This document shows positions 13,714-22,315 of a stretch of DNA of 40,990 nt, one piece after another (within the stretch, counting starts at the first letter, position 1; the number at the start of each line of letters is the position of its first letter). The stretch is from CALTSX01 sp051647685. GTDB taxonomy: Bacteria > Chlamydiota > Chlamydiia > Chlamydiales > CALTSX01. The stretch lies in NCBI GenBank assembly GCA_051647685.1, contig JBOFEG010000009.1, positions 1 to 40,990 of the forward strand. Direction: 5' to 3'. A program made the position numbers and the translations under genes. A model generated the notes under the pieces. The model did not search any database. It had not been told where the DNA came from and saw nothing but the letters and a program-made list of their open reading frames with translations.

Positions 13714-16697
13714 AAGGTTTCCTTTTTTTTAAAGTTCATTATGAAATTAAAAGCATCGTTTGTACAAGACGCTTGTAATTCCTTTTGGATCATTACTTGT
13801 GATGGCTGGTAAAAAAGAGGAATTATGGGCATTTCTCTGCACAAAATCTTTTCAGCATTTAACAAATAAGACGATCGTTGGAATAGATTAGAGGTTTTCT
13901 CACTGCAATCTAGAATACATTGGAATTCTGGGTGTTCCCACTTTGCTAAATTCATTCTTTCCTTAGAAAATTTGAAAGCATTCAGCGTATAGATAGGATC
14001 ATCTATCCATGAATGCCAATGTACCAAGCCTATCGTAAAGTCTCCTTTTGTAAGCTTATCAAAGTTTAAATTACAATCAAGGGCTTTGGGAGTGCATGTG
14101 ACCCCAAAACATTCTTTTAGTTGTTGCTGTAAATGGTTAGCTGTATATTCTCGAACACCCTGTTTCTGGAAGATTATTTCAATATTAGGAAAATCTTCTC
14201 TAGAGATATCCAGTTCCTGTAATGCCTCTTCAAATAGCTGCGTCGCTTTCTTTTTATTATAATCGGGAAAGAAAGTATTAGGGTTCATGTGACTAAAGGG
14301 AAGTGGCGAATAAGCAGGCGTTAAAGATAAAAAACAATCAGAAACAATGGGTTCTCTTTGGATAGCATAAGCAAAGGCTTGGCGGAGAGTAAGATTATTA
14401 AATGGGAAGGAGTTTGTATTAAACACGAACCAATAGACACAACTATTGGGGAAAGATAGGACTTGACCCTCTGGAGAGTTATAATGGGGATGCCAGCTCC
14501 CAAATGGATTCCCAATCCAGTCTATCTCTTTCTTTTGAAAGGACTGAAAGGCTTGTGTCGCATTCATGTAAGTTAAGATTACTTGATCCCAAAAAACACC
14601 TTGTTTGTTCTTATAAAAAGGATTTCTTACGATGTAATATCCGTGATTAGGCTCATTGATTTTGAGTTGAAAGGCTCCATTGCAAGGATAATTTTTCTGC
14701 GAAGCGTAAGGCCACTGCGGATATCTCCGATCTATATGACGATGGATAGGGGAATAGAGTGTATGGGCTGTTAATTCTAAAAAATAAGGCGTTGGGCGAA
14801 CAAGAGAGACTTTTAAAGTTTGTTCGTCAATTACTTGTATACCTACATCATCGAGGAGGCATTTGCCCTCTTTGGCTTCTTTTGCATTTTTTATGGGATA
14901 AAAGAAATAAGCAAAGGCAGTTTGAAAGTCGGGGGAAAGCACTTTTTTCCAAGAATATTCAAAATCATAGGCAGAAACCAGCGATCCATCATTCCAATGC
15001 GTTCTCCGCAAACTAAAGGTATAAGTTTTGCAATCTGGAGAAATTTCAATGTGTTCAGCGACTCCGTTTTCTATCTGACCATTCATACCAAATCGAACCA
15101 AACCTTCTAAAAGGAAGATGAGGATATTACGTGAATTGACATCTCCACCAATCCGAGGATCTAGAGAAACAGGTGAAAACTCGAGAGCAATTTTCAGCGT
15201 ATGGGATTCCTGTATCTTTTCTTGCAGTTTTAATAAATCTACTCGTAAAGTTTCGATCATTCCTTTCCCGTCAGAGAATAGAATACAATTAAAAAAGATT
15301 CCCTCTTCAGTTTCTAAAATGTTGTATGTCTTGTCTTGTGTTTCACAGATTTCTTTTTGCAAACACTTAATAATGGTTTCTTTAATCGTTGGTATAGGAA
15401 CACCTCGAATGATAATAAAAATTGGTTCTTTCCCAATCAGAGCGATATCTTCAACGAGAGTTTCATCAGCTAGGTACATCTCAAAAGAATAAGAAATATC
15501 GGATGGCAATATCTCTTTCCTTTTTTTTAGAAAGAGAGTGAATAGAATAGAAAGTGTCTTTGTAGAAATAAAAAGTTGTTTTTCCTCTGGCATGATGGAA
15601 TAAAAAAAAGTCTCCATCAATTCTATTTCTGTCTCTGCTATCTTTGGGAATCTCTTCTTAAATTCCTGAAAGAGTTCCTGTTGCTCATAAAAAATCCCTC
15701 CATTGAAGTCACGAAATTCACCGAGGGCTTTTGTTAAGGCTGTTACTACCTTTTGACGAGCCGCATAGAAAATCAAAGATCCATCCGATCGAAGCAATTT
15801 AGATTCTCTGGGAAAATGTAAGCGGAAAATATGAGCTTGTATGTCGTGGTTCTTTAGCTTTTTTAGAGTAGAAATGTATTCCGAAACAAAGTTGCAGTCT
15901 AAAAATAGATTGTTCCAAGAAATAGGGTATGCTGGAGCAATCTGCACCAGATGGACTCTAAAGATGATTTCTTTGTCTGTCTGCTTATCTAAACTAATAT
16001 AGACTTGGGGTAGGTCATCAGGTACTTGAATTTCTCCATTTAAAACGACGAGGGTTTTATATATCTCCTCTCTGTTAGAAGCCATAAAAACCATAGGAGA
16101 GAGACGTTGTATGCTACTTTTCATCTTTCTCTCTAAATCAGACTGTAAAATACATCTTTCCTGTAAGGAGATAGGATTTTCTTTCTCTAATTCCAGATAA
16201 ATAATCTTAAGATTTTCATCTTTGGAAGGATGTTGATACAAGCTTTCTTTCACGTAACTAACATCAGGAATATATTTTTGTAGGGTAAGAAGGATGTTTT
16301 CTTTGTCGAAAATCTCGTAACGATCAAATAGATTACATCCTACAAGGCATCCTAAAACAGATTTAGAAATGAAAGGGAAAGTCAAAGCAGAATAAATGCA
16401 ACGAATATCTAAATGCCGTTTATTTGGGTGAAAAGCAGCATTATAAGAGAGCTTTTCTTTCATTAGATGAATAGAAAGTATGAGACGAAATATATGCCAA
16501 GGGCTTCGAAGTGTTAGATATTCTTTTGTGTTGTGTAAATAAAAAAAACAGAGATCGTTAAAAAGTGAGTTTTTAATCTTATGCGGAAATCTATCATTCC
16601 ACTGTTCTAATTTTTCAATGGTTTCTAGATAAGAAATATGAAGAGACGGATCTAAACAAAAGGAAAGAAGAGATTTTTTTTGTTCTTGTAGAGACAT
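13710..16697 (-). CDS. Fusion of an unassigned N-terminal half to an OppA-like peptide-binding domain
   Basis: A 995-residue protein. The C-terminal half (from about residue 495) is an extracytoplasmic solute-binding family 5 domain like OppA. It opens LKIALEFSPVSLDPRIGGD, then shows YTFSLRRTHWNDGSLVSAYDFEYSW, the hallmark 'F-x-L-R-x-x-x-x-W-x-D-G-x-x-x-x-A-x-D-F' motif. The N-terminal ~495 residues are helical then mixed and I do not recognise them. A part near 195-250 (LSPMVFMASNREEIYKTLVV) may be a distinct domain. There is no signal peptide and no adjacent permease or ATPase, so ordinary peptide import is unlikely. SgrR-type regulators also carry a cytoplasmic OppA-like domain, but no helix-turn-helix is evident here. 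First gene of the operon with the SH2 and MATE genes. A regulatory sensor or a secreted protein are both possible. Confidence 0.75.
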   Translation of the reverse strand: MSLQEQKKSLLSFCLDPSLHISYLETIEKLEQWNDRFPHKIKNSLFNDLCFFYLHNTKEYLTLRSPWHIFRLILSIHLMKEKLSYNAAFHPNKRHLDIRCIYSALTFPFISKSVLGCLVGCNLFDRYEIFDKENILLTLQKYIPDVSYVKESLYQHPSKDENLKIIYLELEKENPISLQERCILQSDLERKMKSSIQRLSPMVFMASNREEIYKTLVVLNGEIQVPDDLPQVYISLDKQTDKEIIFRVHLVQIAPAYPISWNNLFLDCNFVSEYISTLKKLKNHDIQAHIFRLHFPRESKLLRSDGSLIFYAARQKVVTALTKALGEFRDFNGGIFYEQQELFQEFKKRFPKIAETEIELMETFFYSIMPEEKQLFISTKTLSILFTLFLKKRKEILPSDISYSFEMYLADETLVEDIALIGKEPIFIIIRGVPIPTIKETIIKCLQKEICETQDKTYNILETEEGIFFNCILFSDGKGMIETLRVDLLKLQEKIQESHTLKIALEFSPVSLDPRIGGDVNSRNILIFLLEGLVRFGMNGQIENGVAEHIEISPDCKTYTFSLRRTHWNDGSLVSAYDFEYSWKKVLSPDFQTAFAYFFYPIKNAKEAKEGKCLLDDVGIQVIDEQTLKVSLVRPTPYFLELTAHTLYSPIHRHIDRRYPQWPYASQKNYPCNGAFQLKINEPNHGYYIVRNPFYKNKQGVFWDQVILTYMNATQAFQSFQKKEIDWIGNPFGSWHPHYNSPEGQVLSFPNSCVYWFVFNTNSFPFNNLTLRQAFAYAIQREPIVSDCFLSLTPAYSPLPFSHMNPNTFFPDYNKKKATQLFEEALQELDISREDFPNIEIIFQKQGVREYTANHLQQQLKECFGVTCTPKALDCNLNFDKLTKGDFTIGLVHWHSWIDDPIYTLNAFKFSKERMNLAKWEHPEFQCILDCSEKTSNLFQRSSYLLNAEKILCREMPIIPLFYQPSQVMIQKELQASCTNDAFNFIMNFKKKETL

Positions 16698-16881
16698 GTA
16701 ATCGTTACTGAGAAATCATTAGCATTATCGTAATCGATGAATGATAGTAATTATGAAAAATTTAAATCTACATAAATCGACCTACCTGTTTTAAAGAAAT
16801 TATTTTAAGATATAAGAAATTTTTCCTGAACTAGCTTTCAATATAAAAATTTCTAGACGAGTATTAAGGTTGTTTATAAAT

Positions 16882-17397
16882 TTAATATATAAAAAATTTA
16901 ATTAACATAGCTTTAAAAAGATTTTCGCTAAGTTCATAAGCTTGATTATGTGTTTCTTTTAAAATTTCAATTTCATTTAATGTTCTGATTATTTGCTTTT
17001 GTTGAATAACTGATACTAAAGGTATTTTAAAAAACATAATATCTTTAGGATAAATATGAGGTTGACCCGAGCCTGATTGTAATAAATAAATGTCCTGTTG
17101 TTTTGATTTAAGATAAAAAAAAATATATTTAGAGGACATTTTATTTTCATCTTTTGATCGAATTGTAAAACAATCAGAAGCAAATATCGGACAAGTAAAG
17201 TAATTTATAAAGCCTGCATAGGCACCTGAACTACTAACAGTTATAATATTTCCTTGGCGATTACTTTTATTATGAAAGTATGTTGGTTTTCTTCCAGCTG
17301 CTATTACTGGTATGTTTCCAGGAGAAATTGATTTTTTTGTAATAGTAGTCCCACGTTTAATTTCACAGATGTCATGAATTAATACAAATTTGTCCAT
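16882..17397 (-). CDS. hsdS: Type I restriction specificity subunit, half-length HsdS
   Basis: A 171-residue protein with one target-recognition domain and one C-terminal helix, where full HsdS (about 400 residues) has two of each. Recognisable features are the opening ICEIKRGTTITKKSI, then SSSGAYAGFINYF and ASDCFTIRSKDENKMSSKYI, then QSGSGQPHIYPKDI and IPLVSVIQQKQIIRTLNEIE leading into a helix. It would give the restriction-modification complex its DNA specificity. Half-size HsdS proteins can work as dimers, recognising a symmetric split site. The alternative is that the second half was lost, but the frame ends cleanly after a complete conserved helix. It starts four bases after hsdM. Confidence 0.85.
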   Translation of the reverse strand: MDKFVLIHDICEIKRGTTITKKSISPGNIPVIAAGRKPTYFHNKSNRQGNIITVSSSGAYAGFINYFTCPIFASDCFTIRSKDENKMSSKYIFFYLKSKQQDIYLLQSGSGQPHIYPKDIMFFKIPLVSVIQQKQIIRTLNEIEILKETHNQAYELSENLFKAMLIKFFIY

Positions 17398-17401
17398 AAA
17401 T

Positions 17402-18874
17402 TTAGAAATTGATTTTCTTTTTTAAATATAAAATTGCTTTTTGAATATTCTTTTGAGTTTCTAAAATTTTTTTAAACGTTGACTTCGGAGAACATTCAAA
17501 TGTTAATATCTTCTTTCGAGAATTTAAAAAGCCATTTATACATAGATTCCAATCATTTTTACTAATTTCTTCGATATTTATTTCAAAGCTGTTTTTTAAT
17601 TCTTTTTTGTTATTCCACTTTAGAAGCAATTCTGGAATATCGTTTTTCTCAATAGGTTCTCGTTTACTATCTAAAGAAAATCCATCTGCTAACAATGCGT
17701 AAAACCAAACCCTTTTTGTTGGTTTGCCTCGCATAAATATAAGAATTGAAGTTGAAACGCCAGAATAAGGTTTAAATATTCCAGAAGGTAAGTTAATTAC
17801 TGCTTCTAATTCACATTTTTCGAGTAATTCCTTTCGAATACTTTTATGAGCTTTTGTTGAGCCCGATAACAGACCATTTGGCACAATAACACCACACCTA
17901 CCTTTATTTTCTAAATGATCTATAATCCATTTAAGAAATAAAAGTTCCGTTGCTTTTGATTTGAAATTTTCATATAAATCTTCTTGAATACTTTCTGCTT
18001 GGATTTTTCCAGCAAAAGGAGGATTTGCAAGTATAATAGAAAATTTCTCAGGATATTTATAAGGACAAGGGGAAGTAAGTGTATTATGATAAGCAATTTT
18101 TGCTTTATGGAGTTTATGAAGATACAAGTTTAATGCTGCAAATTTTACCATGTTTGCATCGTTATCAAATCCCCAAATAGCTTTTGTTTCTAAAAATTTT
18201 AATTCCTCATTTGAAAGTAAATCTCCATAAACATTTGAGGCAGTTTCTTTAGATGTATTTGATCTTAAAATATGTTTATGTGCAGATATAAGAAATCCAC
18301 CTGTACCACAAGCTGGATCGCAAATTGTATCTCCAATTTTAGGATCTACTAGTTTTACTATTGTATCTATGATATGTCGTGGAGTTCTGAATTGCCCATT
18401 GGTTCCAGAACTAGAAAGCTTTTGTAAAAGATATTCATAGATATCTCCTTGAATATCAGATTCATTGATCTCTTCTGGAAGACTATTTATTACTTCAATA
18501 AGTGCTTTTAAAGTAATGGGTTCGGTAATTTTTAATGTCGCTTTCTTAAATAATATTTTACCTGTCTCTGACATTTTTGGAAGTTGGTGTATTTTCTCTA
18601 TTGCATCGCGTACAGACTTGATTAATTGACTCCCAGATAAAAGTAATAAATAATTCCAGGAACAATTTTTAAAATCTTTTTTTAGTGAAGAGCAATATTT
18701 TGGAGAAATTTTAGATCTAGCATTTTCTTTTTCAGTTAAATCTTTTAAAAAAAGTAAATAAGAAATCAATTCAATAGAGTCCATGGGATTAGGTAATCCA
18801 CCTGCATAAAGAATATCCATTGCTTGGTCTATTTTTAATTTAGCTCCAGAGGAGTGAAAGTTATTATTTTGCAT
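17402..18874 (-). CDS. hsdM: Type I restriction-modification DNA methyltransferase subunit HsdM
   Basis: A 490-residue N6-adenine methyltransferase subunit. The AdoMet-binding motif is D186-P-A-C-G-T-G-G-F and the catalytic motif IV is N284-P-P-F. SSSGTNGQFRTPRHIIDTIV, the loop typical of HsdM upstream of motif I, is present. FDNDANMVKFAALNLYLHKL and the later GVIVPNGLLSG and YSGVSTSILIFMRG blocks complete the fold. An N-terminal helical domain occupies about residues 1-150. HsdM with HsdS methylates the host recognition site and is required with HsdR for restriction. It lies between hsdR (15 bases upstream) and hsdS in one operon. All key residues are present, so it should be active. Confidence 0.95.
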   Translation of the reverse strand: MQNNNFHSSGAKLKIDQAMDILYAGGLPNPMDSIELISYLLFLKDLTEKENARSKISPKYCSSLKKDFKNCSWNYLLLLSGSQLIKSVRDAIEKIHQLPKMSETGKILFKKATLKITEPITLKALIEVINSLPEEINESDIQGDIYEYLLQKLSSSGTNGQFRTPRHIIDTIVKLVDPKIGDTICDPACGTGGFLISAHKHILRSNTSKETASNVYGDLLSNEELKFLETKAIWGFDNDANMVKFAALNLYLHKLHKAKIAYHNTLTSPCPYKYPEKFSIILANPPFAGKIQAESIQEDLYENFKSKATELLFLKWIIDHLENKGRCGVIVPNGLLSGSTKAHKSIRKELLEKCELEAVINLPSGIFKPYSGVSTSILIFMRGKPTKRVWFYALLADGFSLDSKREPIEKNDIPELLLKWNNKKELKNSFEINIEEISKNDWNLCINGFLNSRKKILTFECSPKSTFKKILETQKNIQKAILYLKKKINF

Positions 18875-18889
18875 AAGTCATCATTTTAG

Positions 18890-21238
18890 TTATCGTCGAA
18901 GTTTATTTAATTTTTGTATCAATTGCATTTGTCTTAATTCGTTTAAAATCGATAGTACCTTGGGTAATTGATATAACTTAGTAATACCTCCTAAAGTTGT
19001 AAATTGCGGTTCATCATATAAAAGCGGATCTTCTTCAATAAATCTTTCTAAATCTTCGGGAGTCTCAGAAATAGTTTTAATTATTAAATTTAACCACTTA
19101 TTTTCAAAATAATTTGCATTTTCTTTAGATATAATTGGATTAATTAAATTTTGCAATAAATTTGAAATAGAAATTAATTTTTTTTGTTTTAATACATGGT
19201 AAACGAAATCCGAGGTTGGAGCAGGCAATTCATAAGCATCAACGAGGTTAGGGGTAGAATAAAACATTTTGGGACGATGAAAGAATCTTTCATGGAGAAT
19301 TTGTTCAATTTTATGTTCGTCTTCTTCTTCAACTGCTTTTCTAAATTCGTTGTCTACTTCAGAAAATTCTTGTAAATCTTTTTCAAAATTATTTTTATAT
19401 ATTGAAGTATAAATTTGTTCTCCTGTAGGGATAGTTATTTTCTTTTCTATAACTATCCTATCACTTCCTTCCCATATAGGAATTGCTTCAATATCATTCG
19501 GTAATGAGGAAGTTATTTGATCGGATAAAAGATTATGTTGAAGAGAACTATTTTTTTTATTTCCTTCATGAATCTGAAGGGGAGAACTGAAGTCATATTT
19601 TTCTTCAAAATATTCGCATACAGCACAAAAATCTAAAATCATAAAACGATCTTTGTAATATTTTTTACCTTCAAAGTACTCTGAATAAAGACGAGTTCCT
19701 CGACCTTTAATTTGAAAGTATTGAGTAGGCGAAAAGATAGGTCTCATTAGCCCAATATTCCTTATCTGTGGGCAGTCATAACCTGTTGCTAGCATATCTA
19801 CTGTAACAGCAATTCTTTCTGTTCTATTTCCTTTTCGAAACTGCTTAGCAATTGAACCTGAATCACGAATCCTTGAGGTAATAGTGATAGCTATGCCAGG
19901 ACTTATTCTATTTAAAATTTTTGTAATTGCTGTTGCATGATTTTGATTTACCGCAAAAATGATAGATTTTCCTACTTTTTTATCTGGGCTTTTTAGAGCT
20001 TTATCTAAAAAGGCCTGACACATGACTTCATTACGTGCAGGAATAGAAATTTTTTTTTCTAAAGTTGCTATTGGAAATGTTTCTTCCTCTCCATCTATTT
20101 CTACTATCCAACCATTTTCTTCTAACGCTTCAGTAGTAATTTCCGTGCGTAAATCATATCGTTCTGACTGGCATAGAAAAGGTCCTTCTTGATCTTTGAT
20201 TGCGTCTTCTAAGGAATATTGAAAAGTGGGCTTATCTATTTCACAGCCAATAAATTTATAAGTATCTCGTAGGACTCGGGCGTCATATTGCTTAGGATGA
20301 TTTTTTTGTAAATGAGCTAGATCAAGATTTTTAAGATAGGATTTTGGTGTTGCCGTTAATCCAATTCTGGTTGCTTGATGAAAATATTGGATGCATTCAC
20401 GTGCCGCTCCATAAATTGATCTGTGTGCTTCATCATTAATAATTAAATCAAAATAGAAGGGTCCAAAATCTCTATAATTTCTTCGAGACATAAGAGATTG
20501 GATTGTAGCGACAACAATACTCGAGCCATATAAAGTAAGTAATTTATTTTTAGTTTGCCTATAAAGAGTGGTTTTATACTCTGGTAAGAGTTCTTTAAAA
20601 GTTTCAATCGCTTGTTGTGCTAAATTAATCCTATCTACAATAAATAGAACTCGATGAGCATTTCTACTTTCTAAAAATCTGCGGATAATAGCTGCAATAA
20701 CAAGGGTTTTACCTGTGCCTGTAGCCATTTCGATTAAAAAAGATTGTTTTCCTGAATCAAATTGGGTGGAAACCTCTTCAATAGCCTTTAATTGATATCC
20801 TCGAAGGATTTTATCTTCTTTTTCAAAGTAGTTCTTAGGGATAGGAAGTAATAGTGCATCGGCCTTATTTAGCCTTTTTTGTTGTAAACACTCTAAATCC
20901 TCTCTAGAGGGAAATTTTTCAATCCTTTTAACATCTTTTTTAGGGATTGACAAATAGTCCCAGAATAAATGTTCAAAACCATTAGACAGAATGATAAAAG
21001 GTGCCTTAGCTTCCTCAGCGTATTGTTTAGCTTGTTCTTTAGCATTATAAGGATCTTCACTTGCCCTTTTAGCTTCTACAATGCATAGAGGACCGTACTT
21101 CCCCATAAGAAGATAGTCTGAACGACCCTTCCCATTTGTTTCTTGTTTTACTTGACTAGTATCTTGAATATCCCAATTACTCTCTCTAAGAAGATCATTA
21201 ATAACAGTTCTAGCCCAAGCTTCATTTTTCTCTTTCAT
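18890..21238 (-). CDS. hsdR: Type I restriction enzyme motor/nuclease subunit HsdR
   Basis: A 782-residue restriction subunit. An N-terminal PD-(D/E)XK nuclease is formed by D41 and E55-A-K57 (GRSDYLLMGKYGP, IVEAKRA). A superfamily 2 helicase motor follows: Walker A MATGTGKT at 171-178, IINDEAHRS, GLTATP, and motif VI in QIKGRGTRLYSEYF. The C-terminal ~200 residues bind the methyltransferase core. HsdR translocates DNA and cuts foreign unmethylated DNA. Its length suits the EcoEI-like branch of type I systems. It is first in the hsdR-hsdM-hsdS operon; a 176-base AT-rich intergenic stretch (21239-21414) upstream should hold the promoter. No truncation or missing motif is seen. Its presence between the integrase module and the cargo marks it as island cargo. 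Confidence 0.95.
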   Translation of the reverse strand: MKEKNEAWARTVINDLLRESNWDIQDTSQVKQETNGKGRSDYLLMGKYGPLCIVEAKRASEDPYNAKEQAKQYAEEAKAPFIILSNGFEHLFWDYLSIPKKDVKRIEKFPSREDLECLQQKRLNKADALLLPIPKNYFEKEDKILRGYQLKAIEEVSTQFDSGKQSFLIEMATGTGKTLVIAAIIRRFLESRNAHRVLFIVDRINLAQQAIETFKELLPEYKTTLYRQTKNKLLTLYGSSIVVATIQSLMSRRNYRDFGPFYFDLIINDEAHRSIYGAARECIQYFHQATRIGLTATPKSYLKNLDLAHLQKNHPKQYDARVLRDTYKFIGCEIDKPTFQYSLEDAIKDQEGPFLCQSERYDLRTEITTEALEENGWIVEIDGEEETFPIATLEKKISIPARNEVMCQAFLDKALKSPDKKVGKSIIFAVNQNHATAITKILNRISPGIAITITSRIRDSGSIAKQFRKGNRTERIAVTVDMLATGYDCPQIRNIGLMRPIFSPTQYFQIKGRGTRLYSEYFEGKKYYKDRFMILDFCAVCEYFEEKYDFSSPLQIHEGNKKNSSLQHNLLSDQITSSLPNDIEAIPIWEGSDRIVIEKKITIPTGEQIYTSIYKNNFEKDLQEFSEVDNEFRKAVEEEDEHKIEQILHERFFHRPKMFYSTPNLVDAYELPAPTSDFVYHVLKQKKLISISNLLQNLINPIISKENANYFENKWLNLIIKTISETPEDLERFIEEDPLLYDEPQFTTLGGITKLYQLPKVLSILNELRQMQLIQKLNKLRR

Positions 21239-21414
21239 TAAATATCTTTGAGTTTACATAAATAAGAGGTAGAAAAATTAGTTTTTTTATTTTCTTTTTT
21301 ATAAATTATTTCTGTTCTTTTAATTATATTAACATTAATAAATTAAAAAGTAATTAACAGAATTAGTTTTAATTTATAACTAACAGATAATAAACTAATT
21401 ACATTTTTGTAAAA

Positions 21415-22020
21415 TTAATACGGATTCTGGAAAAGTTTAATTTGTTGTTTTTGAAGTTTTCTTGATTTAGGGAGAATATCAGATTGAATTAGGTCTTCAC
21501 GGAAACGTAGATCAATAACTTTATTTCCCACTTGTTGAATTCTTTTCTTTATTTTCTGGAATGTCTTTTTATGTATGCCTTTAGGTATATCTTTGCTCTT
21601 AATGTGTTGATCTTTAAACCCATATTTGTGAAGGAGCTTAACAAACTTAGCAATCAAGCGATTATACTCGTTTTCGCTTTGTGTCCTATACGATAAAAAA
21701 CAACATTTTCTACAAAGTAGACGAGGATGGTTTTTCCCAGGAGTAAGATACAAGTGTCTGTATCGTTGTGTGCAATAAGGACATACATAAAAATATCTTA
21801 ACCCTCCATAATTACAAGGAATAGAACATATAACTACTCCATCTTCAGGAATAGGGAACTCTTTGTAATACCTAAAGAAGAAGACTGATTTCTTTTTGGC
21901 TTCATTGATCGTCATCTTTATCCCGCCTTTATTCGCTATTAGATCCTCTACAGCTCGATAATCTTTTCCTATACTTATTCTCGGGATCTCTTCTATATAA
22001 ACTCTTTTTCTATAAGACAT
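21415..22020 (-). CDS. Zinc-ribbon protein typical of mobile elements
   Basis: A 201-residue basic protein. Two cysteine pairs about 28 residues apart (VCPYCTQRYRHLYL and LCRKCCFLSYRTQSE) form a probable four-cysteine zinc ribbon. It follows a beta-rich region with PCNYGGLRYFY. The 'G-G-x-R-Y-F-x-C-P-x-C ... L-x-C-R-x-C-x-x-L-x-Y-x-S/T-Q' pattern is one I associate with small proteins of unknown function on integrated elements. Nucleic-acid binding is likely from the zinc ribbon and charge. It lies just left of an iteron array and the P4-like helicase gene, on the same strand, and is probably part of the element's replication module. No specific function is known to me. Confidence 0.7.
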   Translation of the reverse strand: MSYRKRVYIEEIPRISIGKDYRAVEDLIANKGGIKMTINEAKKKSVFFFRYYKEFPIPEDGVVICSIPCNYGGLRYFYVCPYCTQRYRHLYLTPGKNHPRLLCRKCCFLSYRTQSENEYNRLIAKFVKLLHKYGFKDQHIKSKDIPKGIHKKTFQKIKKRIQQVGNKVIDLRFREDLIQSDILPKSRKLQKQQIKLFQNPY

Positions 22021-22079
22021 ACTCTTTCATCTTTTAATACTTATCTAAAATTCAATACGAAATATATAGGGAATTTCCT

Positions 22080-22312
22080 ACGTCTTAGTGCGTCTTTGAT
22101 TACGTCTTAGATAGCAATTTTGTAACTCCTTTATAATCAATTGAAGTCCAAGACGTCCATAACGTCTAGGTAGTTTTTTTGCACAGATTTTTCATCGTTG
22201 ATTAGACTAATTTTTCTGTGGAGATAAAATCACTAGGACGCCTTGGACGCTAGGACGTAGAATTAATTATCAATAACTTACAAAAATTTTCTCTTGGACG
22301 TGTCTAGGACGT
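22080..22312. other. Iteron array, candidate replication origin
   Basis: Roughly ten copies of a 9-base word, CT(A/T)GGACG(C/T), occur in the gap between the zinc-ribbon and helicase genes. In the left half it reads in reverse: 22080, 22090 (variant), 22102, 22152 (variant), 22162. In the right half it is forward: 22233, 22242, 22250, 22293, 22304. Between the halves lies an AT-rich stretch (22171-22230) bounded by CACAGA and TCTGTG. Two opposed iteron arrays around an AT-rich centre, next to a P4-like helicase gene, look like a replication origin. Function is inferred. Confidence 0.7.
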
Positions 22313-22315
22313 AAC

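Noticed and set aside
14321..15492. Several short frames on both strands inside the OppA-like fusion gene
   Set aside because: All overlap the 995-residue gene and show no family features.
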